64,000 nt of DNA, from the NCBI GenBank assembly GCA_038049695.1, contig CP142458.1:58065501-58129500 (forward strand). Direction: 5' to 3'. Each line of letters opens with the position of its first letter. Position 1 is the stretch's first letter. This stretch comes from Cinnamomum chago (taxonomy: Eukaryota; Streptophyta; Magnoliopsida; Laurales; Lauraceae). A program made the translations under genes and the position numbers. Under the pieces are notes generated by a model. That model was given only the letters and a program-made list of their open reading frames with translations. It did not search any database and had not been told where the DNA came from. This document shows, in pieces, positions 10,207 through 20,903 of the stretch.

Positions 10207-10312
10207 AGGATGAGCTACCAGCTAGGAGTGATACTGTCGACTAGAAAATTTAGGGTTCAATCTCTAGGCATGTATGTTACCGGAGTACCGAGTGCCAAAA
10301 AATTTAGTGTTT
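10207..10312 (+). mobile_element. Possible tRNA-derived SINE fragment
   Basis: A stretch with an A-box-like GAGCTACCAGCTAGGAG and, about 45 bases on, a B-box-like AGGGTTCAATCTC, preceded by poly(T). The two boxes have the spacing of an RNA polymerase III internal promoter. The tail and target duplication are unclear. Confidence 0.35.
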
Positions 10313-10331
10313 AATTTATCATTATTGTAAT

Positions 10332-10362
<31 letters not shown>

Positions 10363-10368
10363 GAGAGA

Positions 10369-10507
10369 TGCTACTATGAGAGATGCTCTCACCTTACTAT
10401 GAGAGGTAATGTAGAGCCCTCACATTCATGTCCAATGCCAACAACTTAAATATGAGGGCCCTCATCCCTATCTCTCATATAAGATGAGAGATATCTCTCA
10501 TGGAAGC
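10369..10507. mobile_element. Small TIR element A in (TA)n
   Basis: Imperfect inverted repeats of about 36 bp containing ATGAGAGATGCTCTCACC (left) and the complement of ATGAGAGATATCTCTCATGG (right), with a 70-bp centre. Flanked on both sides by (TA)n (10331-10361; 10509-10527). It shares the TCTCACCTTACTATGAGAG block with element C, so the two are one family. Confidence 0.65.
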
Positions 10508-10527
10508 ATATATATATATATATATAT

Positions 10528-10903
10528 GAGAAATATTCAAGTGAGAACTAGTTCCCATCTATTATATGAGAACTTTTTTGTTGGGCCCAACTAGCAACCC
10601 ATCCAAACCTAGCAACCAATAGGGAACCCCTTTATAATCACTAATCCCAAGGATTGGCACACATCCGAATGGACTGAACCATTGGATCGAGGGTTGAATA
10701 ATTTTTTGAATATGAAGCCATTAAACTTGTGGGCCACGGATGAAAGGGTTAAGGGCATGGGTTTGGGGTCAAACTTGATACTTGGGGTGGTCTCACATAG
10801 ATCTTTCCATCCCCCCTTGTCCCATCTCCAAATGGGACCCACAATTGGGCCCCACAAAAAAGTTCTCACATAATATGTGAGAACAGTTCTCACTTGAATA
10901 TTA
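10528..10903. mobile_element. Small TIR element B in (TA)n
   Basis: About 376 bp with ~47-bp imperfect inverted ends. The left is GARAAATATTCAAGTGAGAAC and the right is the complement of GTTCTCACTTGAATATTACC. (TA)n lies on both sides. The overlapping frames at 10609-10893 are not credible genes. Confidence 0.7.
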
Positions 10904-10918
10904 CCCTATATATATATG

Positions 10919-11065
10919 GAGGTACTCTTGTAAGAGACACTCTCACCTTACTATGAGAGATAAAGGTGGGGGCTCTCACAATTAACTTGTAGACATTGGA
11001 TATGGATGTCAGAGCTACCATCTTATCTTTTATAGTAAGGTGAGAGTGTCTCTCACTTAGAACAC

Positions 11066-11068
<3 letters not shown>
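10919..11068. mobile_element. Small TIR element C in (TA)n
   Basis: 150 bp with inverted ends GAGGTACTCTTGTAAGAGAC / complement of GTGTCTCTCACTTAGAACAC. About 45 bp pairs, around a 55-bp centre. Related to element A in its TIR. (TA)n on both sides. Confidence 0.7.
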
Positions 11069-11105
<37 letters not shown>

Positions 11106-11108
<3 letters not shown>

Positions 11109-11262
11109 GTATTCAAGTGAGAGATTCCTTCACCATGTGTGGTGAGGGACTTCCCTTTTTGGAGATGTTTCAAATACAAAACCGCTTTTGTACTTGAAAC
11201 CTCTCCAAAACTGGGGAGTCTCTCACACATATGGTGAGGGAATCCGTCACTTAAATATTTTT
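11106..11262. mobile_element. Small TIR element D in (TA)n
   Basis: 157 bp. The left AGGGTATTCAAGTGAGAGATT pairs with the complement of the right arm (GGAATCCGTCACTTAAATA). A second nested inverted repeat (GTTTCAAATACAAAA / TTTTGTACTTGAAAC) makes nearly the whole element fold on itself. It shares TATTCAAGTGAGA with element B. Confidence 0.7.
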
Positions 11263-11279
11263 CATATATATATATATAT

Positions 11280-11419
11280 GAGGGCTGCTCCCCTACACTG
11301 CAGCCCTCCTTAATATCAGCTGCAGGCATGTGAGGGGAGCAGTGTAGGGTATGTGAAGGCATGATTTCACATACCTGCAGTTGATATTTAGGAGGGCTGC
11401 AGTGTAGGGACCAACCCTC
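11280..11419. mobile_element. Small TIR element E in (TA)n
   Basis: 140 bp with ~47-bp inverted ends: left GAGGGCTGCTCCCCTACACT, right the complement of AGTGTAGGGACCAACCCTC. Several mismatches lie within a long match that includes CTGCAGCCCTCC. (TA)n on both sides (11263-11279; 11424-11438). Confidence 0.75.
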
Positions 11420-11452
11420 GAGATATATATATATATATAGTATGCGCACTTA

Positions 11453-11585
11453 TGTGACCCGTCCCGCATGCTCTTGGCCATTGCTAGTTGCAACTTCTTA
11501 CAGCAATATATATACACGCGCGCGTGATGTGACCCTGTCCCGCATGCTCTTGGCCATCGCTAGTTGCAACTTCTTACTGCAAATT
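11453..11585. repeat. 75-bp direct duplication
   Basis: TGTGACCC followed by CCCGCATGCTCTTGGCCA and GCTAGTTGCAACTTCTTAC occurs at 11453 and again at 11528. The copies are separated by a short TA/CG alternating tract (ATATATATACACGCGCGCG) able to form non-B DNA. Confidence 0.85.
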
Positions 11586-13601
11586 GGGGTTTTAAAAATC
11601 ATCACTCATTATTTCAAAGGCCAAACATTTCATTATCGAGAATAGAATATGCCTTAAAAAGGTCTCATCCAATCACATTCAGTCACATTTAAGTCACAAT
11701 CGTTGAATGAAATGTAGCCTCGATAGACTTTTGGCACCTTACCACTTGGAGGGAACCACGTGCCGTGTCTCAAGGGGTACAATTAGTCATGTTCTTCTAC
11801 ATTATCATATTATCAGCGGGTCAGCTGGAATCAAGTGGGTGATTATGAACGAAATGTTGTTCTTATTAGCAAGAAGTGAAAAACAAAAGGAAGAAAAATA
11901 ATCTTCATAGATACAACAATCTTACTTAAATTGTGGGGCCACAACACATTGTGGAAGAAATATAAGATGGGATGATCATAATATTTGGATAGTCGTTTTT
12001 TTTATCTTTAGGTCAAGGGGCTGGAACCCAAGAGAGAGCCTCCACACAAATGAAAATATCCGCACACAAGTGAAAAGAGGTGGCGTACTTAAGATTCGAA
12101 CTCTCAGCAATCAGGTGAAAACTACCGCCATTTACTAATGAGGTAAGTGGCCCTTCTCCGAAATACTCATTTGTTGAAATACAAAATTTCAACTTTCAAT
12201 CTTAAAGTAGTTGTATATTAAAATCCAATTCCTTGTAGGGCATGGTAAAGATTTCCCCACATGCTACCCGAAAACTCTTTAGGCGGGGCTTTGTTTTAAA
12301 ATCGTTCTAAAATCTTAATGTGTTTACCACTGTTAAATTTCATTTCAATCAGAATAGGCCATGGATTAATTGATCATGTGTAAATATGTGATTTAAAAAA
12401 TTGCTATAGAGAGTAAATTGTACGCTTTAACATAATTAATATAATAAGATCTTTTACAAAAAAACATACACTATTTATTTAAAAAGTAAAAAAGATTCTG
12501 TATCAAGTCCATATAGACAAAATATCATCATAGCCTATTTATATTTTATTTTCTTAACTTTACGCTTGATCTCGCTTCATCCTATATGTAAAGTTTGCAA
12601 TGGGACAATTTAACCAAGTGCATTTAGGGGAAGACTTCTTGTGGGAATAGTTTGGATCAAGCAATGAGCCCATTTGTGCATATAGACTGGTTTCAGTGAG
12701 ATCACGGCCGTTCAATCATCTCATCCAACATTCGATCTTCTGTAAAGCAAGCAATTGGCTGTACGCTAGGTGGATCTCACAGGATAAATTATTTGGATTC
12801 ATAATAAGGCACGTGTATGGTGTAGATGTGGGACCGACATTGCAGACACCTTTTTAACAATGTTGGATCCGTATAAATTCTTGTAGTGGGATAGTGTGGC
12901 AGTCAAACGCCAACTTGATTGCAAATTGCAAATTCCCAATTGCACTTGGAACTTTGTTGGCATCTATTGAGGCCTTTGTGGGTTTTGAAAAAATCCAAAA
13001 AAGTTTTGAGACTTTTGAAAACGACATGAATGTCCAGATGCATGCCCATTTTGTGGAGAGGATCAAGGGAGAAACCTTCAAAAGCAAGACCCAAAGCTGA
13101 TGAAAGAAATCTTTTACCAAAAAAACAAGGCATAAAGAAATCCAAAACAATGGTGACCTTTAAGCGGCAAATGAAACGGCCTTTAGGGGCAGAGGTTTTA
13201 TGTTTTCTGGGTCCATTAAGATCATTTTTTGTGAAGGAAATTTTTTTTGCCGCAATAATTGCCGTGTTATGCTTCTCAGTTCTCACGGACCATCTAAAAT
13301 ATTAGGTAGTAAATAGCGGTGGAAAAAAATTTGCCGCTGCAAAAAAAGTAATAACGTCGGTTCATTTTGCCGTCTAATTTCATTCTGCGCCAGCTAAATA
13401 ACTTTTTTTTTAGATTACTTCGTGGTGGACCCAATTTTTGACAGGTTAAAATTCAAGGGTATGTATATATACCAGCTCGTGATTTTAGTGATGAACTCGG
13501 GATGCAACAAAGGTTACACTTGCATGGATCAACATGTGATCAAGTTCTCTCTCGCACATACTACCTCTATGAATGGACATAAGCCTAAATTTGACATTAT
13601 T
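11586..13601. other. Intergenic, mostly anonymous
   Basis: No gene seen. 13240-13400 has short GCCGCAATAATT / GCGGTGGAAAAAAATTTGCCGC / CGGTTCATTTTGCCG motifs like the subterminal repeats of plant CACTA or Mutator elements, but no paired terminus was found. Confidence 0.5.
12000..12145 (-). mobile_element. Possible tRNA-related SINE fragment
   Basis: On the minus strand a B-box-like GAGAGTTCGAATCT (near 12095) follows a weak A-box about 45 bases upstream. The 3' end runs to an A-rich tail (the T run at 11996-12004 on the + strand). This is consistent with a short, old, tRNA-derived retroposon. Confidence 0.35.
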
Positions 13602-13606
13602 AACCC

Positions 13607-14278
13607 TGTGTGGGGTCGTTCTGTGCTCACGGATTTAAGTGGGGCCATCCCCCAGTCTCGGTTTACCCTTGGTCTCGGTACCACCCAAGGTCGGCTGCAG
13701 CGCCATCTCGGAAAAAACCATGAAGCGAGTCTCGGTGGCTACGTCACGAGTCCCAACCTCGGTCAAGGCCTCTGGCCTGATCTCGGCCCCTGTCACTCAG
13801 CCATAAATGCATTGTCGTAACGGGAACGACGAGCTGACAAGCGGAGTGGGCGCCGGACCTAGATAAGGGACACGCCTTATCTAGAGTCATGTCCATAGGC
13901 AAGGGATGATGTTCCGATGGGACATTCTTTTTTCACCTACCCCCACTCAGGAGATAAGAGTACACTCTGATAGGACTCCCGTCCCCTCAAGGGAACATTC
14001 CAATGATGACTTTCACGTCTATATATTGCATGAAGGAAAACCATGTAAGGTACGCATAATCTCTCCCTTCCAGAGCTCTCCTTCTCCATTCCTTTCAGTT
14101 CCCACACTGACTTAAACATCGGAGTGCCTTCGGCTACATATAGCCAGGGGCTCTGACCTTTCCCTTCCCTTTTTTTTTCAGGTCATCAGAGGCTCGATCA
14201 TTTCCCTTCATCTTCCCAGGATCTCCATCAAGAGTTTAATCCTCTAATAACCAAGTCCGTAGTTTTTAGGCACTTACA
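13607..14278 (+). repeat. 5' LTR of Tat element
   Basis: 672 bp, starting TGTGTGGGG and ending CTTACA. A TATA-like TATATATT at 14020-14027 would start element transcription near 14050. Several (T/A)CTCGG motifs cluster in the first 200 bp. The short open frames here also appear in the 3' LTR and are not genes. Confidence 0.93.
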
Positions 14279-14300
14279 ATTGGCGCCGTCTGTGGGAACA
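14279..14300 (+). other. Primer-binding site
   Basis: ATTGGCGCCGTCTGTGGGA lies directly after the 5' LTR. TGGCGCCGTCTGTGGGA is a recurrent PBS of plant Tat-type gypsy elements. TGG complements a tRNA 3' CCA. Confidence 0.85.
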
Positions 14301-14328
14301 GGATGTTGCCAAAGCCTCTACAGAAACA

Positions 14329-16343
14329 ATGCCTCCAAAGACCAGATACGGTGGCGGAGGACCATCGAAGCCCCGAAAAGCATCGTCCTTCCCGCTACCG
14401 GAGCAACCTTCATTTCCACCATTCTTGCAGCCGCAACCGTCCCAGCCGGTGCTTCCGGAACCAACCCCTGGCCTTCGTTCTGCTCTTCTTCCCCCTCCTG
14501 GACGACGGGGGTCCCTCCCGTCAGGCAGGAGCCACCAGGGATCCCGCGCCAGAAGAGGTCTGGGGGAAAGTCGGGTGCCGCATACGTGGAGGGCATCGTC
14601 CAGTCGGACTCTTCGTCTCGGCTCATGACTACACGCATCTGCCAAGATAGCCGTCGTGAGACTCCTCACCACCCTGGTGAGTGGCCACACAGGGGCCCGC
14701 AGCAGAACGCCTCCACGTCGGATCTTCGACGACGAGGCAAAACCCTTATCAGGGCGAGATCCCATCAGTCCCACCATCGCGCCCACGATGACGACCAATC
14801 TTTTCATCAAACCCATGGAGTAAGAGATGACGACCCCTTGCTCAAAGAGCTTGGTGCCCAGAATCAGGTCCTCCAGGAGAAGGAGGCGTTGATCCGTCAT
14901 CTCCAGGAGCAGCTAAAGGCGAATGAAAGGAGATCTCGTGCTCCGCCCCTCAGGCGACAGCCGAACCATCCGGGCGACCGAGATCTGAGGTAGGTCCTCA
15001 ACAACAGAAGGTGATATCACTGTGAGGAGGAAGGCTCGAGCAGCAGTCATCTGCCTAGTGGGCTCGGGAATTCGCGGCGCGAGCCAGAATCACCGAGACC
15101 AGATCACCAGACGGACCTCAAGGAGTTGCTGGACCACTGTGTCAAGCAAGAGGTCCAGGCCCGTTTGGCCGAGATCGGGTTCGCCCGAGACCAAACTGAT
15201 GAACGTGAAGAAGATGATCAAGGCATGTCCCCCTTCTCGCAGGAGATTAAAGATTTCTCTCTCCCCGAGAGATTCAGCGTCCCGAGGTTCGTCCTCTATG
15301 ACGGGGCCTCGGACCCAGAAGCACACCTACGACATTTCACTCAGCGGATGTCGGTTTGGGGGGACGTTGGTCTCCTGAACTGTAGGGTCTTCTCGTTCAG
15401 TCTGGGCGACCTCCCACTCCAATGGTTCTGTGCGCTCCCCCCTGGGTCGGTCTCAAGCTGGCGGCAGCTCCGGAGCTCCTTTATTGGAAAGTTCCAAGCA
15501 CACCGCGTCATCCCGAAGACGGGCGACAACCTCATGGCAATCCGGATGAAGGACGGCGAGAGTATCATCACTTTCGCCAGGAGATTCTGGACAATATACA
15601 GCCAGATCACCGACGCCAACGATGACATCGCCATCATGTGTTTCCGACAGGGCTTACTTCCCGGAAACGAGCTCCATAAGGACCTGGTCCGAAACCCTGT
15701 AGCCATGATGAAAGCACTAATGGCGAGGGTGAATCAGTACATCGAGCAGGAAGAGGACGAAGCTCACGGAAAAGAGCGATTCGGACTCCCACAGAAGAAC
15801 CAAGCCTCCAAGAGGGAAGGGACGTTCACCGGACCGAGGTCGGATAGGAGGACCGCCCGTTCTTTCTCAATCTCCTCGGACAGCAGCAAGAGACCGAGGT
15901 TCCAGCCGCCCGAGCCTACCGACAATCCTTACAGAGCCATCAGCGTTGTCTTCAAGGAGCCTATTTACAGAATCCTAAACAAGATCAAGGCGGAACCTTA
16001 CTTCCAGTGGCCACAGCCGATGAAGGGCGACCCATCCATCCGAGACCGAAGCAAGAACTACTCCTGTCACAAGCAGCACGGGCACATGACCGAGGACTGC
16101 ATGTCACTAATGTCCCACCTGGAAAGGCTCGTCAAGGATGGGCACCTCCGGGAGTACATCAAGAAGGAAGAAAAGGTCAACCGAGCTCAGCAGCGCGCTC
16201 CACCCACTGATGACCAGGGCAGTGACGAACTAGCAGGTATCATCAACGCCATCGACCTGGCTCCCGCTCCGGGTAAGGAAAGTGCCCAAGCTCGGTCAGA
16301 GGCCAGGAGGGCCGCTCATGGCAAGCAGGTGATGTCGGCATAG
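14329..16343 (+). pseudogene. gag of Tat element (frame-broken)
   Basis: Capsid/nucleocapsid polyprotein that packages the element RNA. The Pro/Ser-rich head starts at ATG 14329 (MPPKTRYGGGG). The frame then shifts near 14570-14600 into a basic segment with a short coiled coil (LGAQNQVLQEKEALIRHLQ) and hits a stop at 14991. It reopens from about 15111 to 16343. That 400-residue frame holds the retrotransposon gag domain (FSLPERFSVPRFVLYDGASD, LPLQWFCALPPGSVSSW, MRGLL-like FRQGLLPGNELHKDLV) and ends with a zinc-knuckle-like CHKQHGHMTEDC (near 16062). gag and pol are in one frame, separated by TAG 16341 and a TGA at 16388. Confidence 0.85.
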
Positions 16344-16388
16344 TTGGAAAGAGCTCCAAAGAGGGCTAGGAGGGAAAAACCCAAGATC

Positions 16389-16800
16389 TGATTCTCGGAC
16401 GAAGACTTGAGAGGGGTCCAGCTTCCCCACAATGACGCCCTCATCCTCACCCTATGGCTCAACAACTATACTACAAAGAGCGTCTTTGTAGATCCAGGAA
16501 GCTCATCCGAGATCATCTATTTTAGCTGTTTTAAGCAGCTTGGCTTGACCAAGTCTGATCTGCAAGAAGCCCACGTACCTTTAGTGGGGTTCAGCGCCAA
16601 GCCAGTATACCCCAAGGGAAGGATTTCACTGGAGGTCCGGATAGGGGGCGCCACGAAGATAGCGGACTTCATGGTGGTGGACGCACCGTCTCCCTACAAT
16701 GTGATAATGGGGCGAAGTTGGTTGCACGCCATGGAGGCAGTACCCTCCACTCTCCATCAAAAACTCAAGTTTCCTTTAGAGAAGCTTGGTGGGTTGGTCG
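16389..16800 (+). pseudogene. Aspartic protease domain of pol
   Basis: Processes the polyprotein. Recognised by SVFVDPGSSSEIIY, the D-x-G-S-S active-site pattern, with Pro in place of the usual Thr. The second protease strand follows (YNVIMGRSWLHAM). It is open to the RT without a break. The upstream TGA (FSDEDL context) looks like an Arg CGA to TGA change by C-to-T decay. Confidence 0.85.
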
Positions 16801-17049
16801 AAATAGTGACCGTGTGGGGAAATCAGCAAATGGCCAGAGAATGCCTCATGGGCGTGGTGCCTGGAGAAACAGAGCCGAAGCAAGTGCATATGGTCGAGCT
16901 TGAGACCGAGATCGAGCACGTCGGACGGATAGTAGGGCAGAAGAGCGTAGAAGAGCTCACCGAGGTCAGAATCGATCTCGAAGACCCCGAGCGCTATTTC
17001 TTGCTGGGGAGCCAGCTTCCCGACCATGAGAGGGCCGAGCTGCTAGACT

Positions 17050-18503
17050 TCCTACTGCAAAATAAAGATGTCTTCGCTTGGACTCCATATGAGATGCCTG
17101 GGATTAACCCCGAGGTCATGTGTCACAAGCTGAATGTGGATCCCGGACATAAGCCCATTGTGCAAAAAGCTCGCAGAACAGGAGTCCCGCAAACAGAGGC
17201 AGTAATCGAAGAGGTAGACAAGCTCCTCGAGGCTGGAGCGATCCGCGAGGTCCACTATCCCGAGTGGCTCGCCAACACAGTGGTGGTAAAAAAGAAGAAT
17301 GGCAAGTGGAGGGTCTGCGTGGACTTCACCGACCTCAACAAAGTCTGCCCCAAGGACAGCTTCCCCCTCCCAAAGATCGATCAGATGATCGACGCCACCT
17401 CGGGACATGATATAATGAGCTTCTTAGACGCCTACCGAGGTTACCATCAGATCCCACTGCACAGACCTGATGAGGAAAAAACTGGATTCATAACACCTCG
17501 AGGCATCTACTGTTACAAGGTGATGCCATTTGGGCTGAAGAATGCTGGGGCAACATATCAGAGGCTGGTCACGAAGATGTTTCAGAACCAGCTCGGGAAG
17601 ACGATGAAAGTCTACATTGATGACATGGTGGTCAAATCCAAGAAGTCGCAGGATCATCTGACGGACTTGTGCCAAACATTCGCCGTCCTCAAGAAATTCC
17701 AGCTTAAGCTAAATGCTTCGAAATGTGCATTTGGAGTCGGTTCGGGCAAGTTCCTGGGGAGCTTGGTGACCCGGAGAGAAATTGAAGTTAATCCAGAGCA
17801 GATCACAGCTATACAAGCTATCCAGAGCCCGAGCTCGGCCAAGCAGGTCCAAAGACTCACAGGAATGGCTGCCGCACTCAACCGCTTCATCAGTCGAGCA
17901 TCGGACAAGTGTCGTCTTTTCTTTCAGCTCCTAAAGAAGAGTTCCAAGTTCCAATAGACCCCTGAATGTGACTTGGCGCTGGAAAAACTCAAGGAGTATC
18001 TCTCCTCACCACCACTATTGTCCACCCCGTCACAGGGCGATCTTCTCTATCTCTACCTCGCAGTCTCGGACCATGCAGTGAGCTCGGTGTTAGTCCGAGA
18101 GAATGACAAGCAGCAACACCTCATCTACTACACCAGCAAAACCCTGCTCGACGCCGAGACCAGGTATCTGCCACTCAAAAAGCTAGCACTAGCACTCATC
18201 AACGCCTCTCGCAAGCTCTCCCATTACTTCCAGACATATACAGTAATGGTTGTCACGGAATACCCACTCAAGTCTTTTTTTCGAAAGGCGGACTTTTCTG
18301 GCCGAATCTTCAAGTGGGCCGTCGAACTGGGGCAATTCGATATCCGATATCAACCTAGAACGGCGATCAAAGCACAGGTCCTAGCAGATTTCATCGTCGA
18401 ATTCACCTCTCCTAGTTCGGCACCGACCTCGCTCGATACCGAACTGGGGGACTCCAAGGGCAATAACGGAGGTGGAATCGAGGCCGTGGAAGACCAATCC
18501 TAG
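17050..18503 (+). pseudogene. Reverse transcriptase and RNase H of pol
   Basis: RT copies element RNA into DNA. Landmarks: WLANTVVVKKKNGKWRVCVDF (written here as a landmark), LPKIDQMIDATSGH, FGLKNAGATYQR and the catalytic YIDDMVVKSKK (codons from 17613). The first RNase H follows (LYLYLAVSDHAVSSVLVRE, YYTSKTLLDAETRY). A TAG at 17955 replaces a Trp (F-x-TPECD context). The RNase H frame reopens at once and runs to a TAG at 18501. RT itself looks catalytically complete. Confidence 0.92.
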
Positions 18504-18509
18504 ATAAAA

Positions 18510-18990
18510 TTCCTTGAGTCAGCTTGGAAGGTCTTCGTCGACGGATCGTCAACATCTAGAAGAGCTGGCGCCGGCGTAGTCCTCCAATCCCCAGAAGGAC
18601 TAGTCATAGAACAAGCACTGACCATTGACTTCAAGGCATCAAACAATGAAGCGGAATACGAAGCACTGATCGTGGGTCTCGGTAGCGCAAAGATACTGGG
18701 GGCCCGTCGGCTTGTAGTCTTCAGCGACTCCCAGTTGGTGTCGAACCAGTTGAGCGGAGATTATCAAGCCCGAGACGAAAGAATGGCGGCCTACCTAGCC
18801 CACACCAGGCAGCTCCTCTCCCTGTTTGAAAAAGTTGAAGTCAAGCAAATCGGCAGGGAATCCAACTGTCATGCAGACGCCCTAGCCAACTTGGCCTCGA
18901 CCGTAGAGGCAGGGAAAAGAAGAACGGTCGATGTGGGGACATTGAAAAGACCGAGCATAGAACTCATTCAAGTTCGGCAAGTCTTGTGCA
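18510..18990 (+). pseudogene. Second (archaeal-type) RNase H domain
   Basis: A second RNase H typical of the Tat clade: VFVDGSSTSRRAGAGVVL, ASNNEAEYEALIVGL, VVFSDSQLVSNQLSG and NCHADALANLAS carry the acidic D-E-D residues and the C-terminal D. It follows the stop at 18501, in the same frame as the first RNase H. Dual RNase H domains separate Tat from other gypsy lineages and are the main reason for this classification. Confidence 0.9.
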
Positions 18991-20245
18991 CTGATCTCGA
19001 TCCGAGCTGGATGGACCCGATCATGACATTCTTGAAAGAAGATAAACTCCCCGAAGACAAGAATGAAGCTCACAAGGTCAGGGTGAAGGCGGCTCACTTT
19101 TGGCTATCCCTGGATGAAAAGCTCTACAGAAAATCCTACTCAGGACCATATCTCCAATGCGTTCATCCAAGTAAGGTGGAAGACTTCCTCTTTGAAATTC
19201 ATGAAGGAATCTGTGGAAGCCACATCGGAGGAAGATCACTGGTGTACAGAGCTATTAGCCAGGGCTATTGGTGGCCCTATATGCAGAAAGATGTCCAGCT
19301 CTACGCCAGAAAGTATGAAAATGCCAGAAGTTCTCCCACTCCCTGCATCAGCCAGCTCGGGACCTGAGTCCCCTCTCCAGTCCGTGGCCCTTCGCTCAGT
19401 GGAGGCTGGACATCGTGGGTCCTCTTCACCGCACTCCAGGGAACAAAAGGTGGTTGATGGTGGGCACTGATTACTTCACAAAATGGATAGAGGCAGAGGC
19501 CTTGTCCTCTATCACCGAGCACGACACGAAGAATTTTGTGTGAAAAAACATCGTCACAAGGTTCGGGATCCCCAGGGCTCTGGTCTCGGACAACGGGACC
19601 CAGTTCGATTCAAAACTCTTCAGAAACTTCTGCCAGGAGCACGGTATTAGGAACCTTTATGCGACTCCGGCCTACCCACAGAACAACGGGCAAGCAAAGA
19701 TCTCAAACAAGGTGGTGCTGGACGGACTCAAAAAGAGGCTTGATAAAGCTAAGGGCAGATGGGTGGAAGAATTGCCGAATGTCCTTTGGGCATACAGGAC
19801 CACCCCGAGGCGATCCACTTCGGCGACTCCTTTTTCACTGGCCTATGGGATGGAGGTCGTGATCCCTCTCGAGGTCGGCCTCCTGACATTAAGGACGAAT
19901 CTCTTCGATTAAGGGCAGAACGAGATTAACCTTGCCAGAGAGCTCGACCTGGCCGAGGAACGAAGGGAAGCGGCATTCGTGCGTCTGGCCTCATATTAGC
20001 AGCAGCTATCCAGAGGATACAATCAGAGGGTCAAAGAGAGGAGATTCTCAGTTGGAGAACTAGTCCTAAAAAGAGCACATCCGGCAGATAGAGATCTTAA
20101 CGAAGGCAAACTCGCGCCGAACTGGCTTTGCCCCTTTAAAGTGATCTCGGTCTCTGGGAGGTCGGCCTACAGACTTGAGGGGATGGATGGCAAAGAATTG
20201 CCACGACCATGGAATGTTGCGCATCTCAAAAAGTATTACTTCTAG
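18991..20245 (+). pseudogene. Integrase of pol, catalytically damaged
   Basis: Inserts cDNA into the genome. The N-terminal HHCC zinc finger is visible (HEGICGSHIGGRSL, GYWWPYMQKDV), but both Cys of the final CxxC are lost (ARKYENARSSP). A frame change follows near 19340. The core shows D (WRLDIVGPLH) and D (VSDNGTQFD), but the third acidic residue, expected in NNGQ-x-E, is Lys (NNGQAKISNK). Stops occur at ~19540 (TGA), 19910 and ~19996. The chain ends at TAG 20243 after LPRPWNVAHLKKYYF. Loss of zinc ligands and of the catalytic Glu means this copy cannot integrate by itself. Confidence 0.9.
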
Positions 20246-20813
20246 TTGTACTCAAAATGACAAATCAATAAAGAAGGATCTTTTGGAAGGAATCTGCCTT
20301 ATGTCTTTCGAGTTATAACCAAGGCTCTGGCCCTCGCGCCAGCCTCTTTGAGCTCGGTCAGAGGACCAGCTCCCCAAAGCTCCGGCCCTCTCGCCAGCCT
20401 CTTTGAGCTCGGTTAGAGGACCAGCTTCTCCTCGAAGTCGGCCACAGGGCTAGGGTTCCGTGCCTTACGGCGGCCTTGACAAGGCCATCCCCTTCGGGGC
20501 AAGAGCAATCAAATACCTCGAGATTCACTCTGAAGTCTCAGAACTCGGCCTACCTTCAGGTCCGGACTAACTATAGGTTCTCTTAAGTCTAAAGGCAATC
20601 TTTTCGGGTACACGGGCTCAGGGCCAAATGTTCACCGACCTCGGTTATTCAGGAAGGCTAGGAACGGATGGGGCTCATTCTCATCCAGTGTTGAGCCCGG
20701 TTTCTTTGCCGACCTCAACCACTTGCGAGTTTTAGTCATACTTTTAACATCAGGACATCCACACAAGAAGAAAGAAAATAAGAAAACATTGGGAGGATTG
20801 GAAAGAATTCGTA
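20246..20813. other. Spacer between pol and antisense gene
   Basis: Non-coding, CTCGG-rich. It separates the convergent 3' ends of pol (+) and the antisense gene (-). It contains a tandem duplication at 20324-20433. Confidence 0.7.
20324..20433. repeat. 55-bp tandem duplication in element spacer
   Basis: Two copies of GCTCYGGCCCTCKCGCCAGC plus CTCTTTGAGCTCGGTYAGAGG, starting at 20324 and 20379. Length variation in this spacer is typical for Tat elements. Confidence 0.85.
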
Positions 20814-20820
20814 TTTTATT
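20814..20820 (-). terminator. Poly(A) signal of antisense gene
   Basis: AATAAAA on the minus strand, 84 bases past the stop codon at 20904, in an A+T-rich 3' end. The sister copy has ATTAATGAAG at the matching place. Confidence 0.5.
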
Positions 20821-20903
20821 AATCAGAGGAATGATTACAAGACCTTTTCATCAGAAGGAAAAAGAAAAAATTACATCAAAGAAAGAAGATAATCCCTAGG
20901 ATT

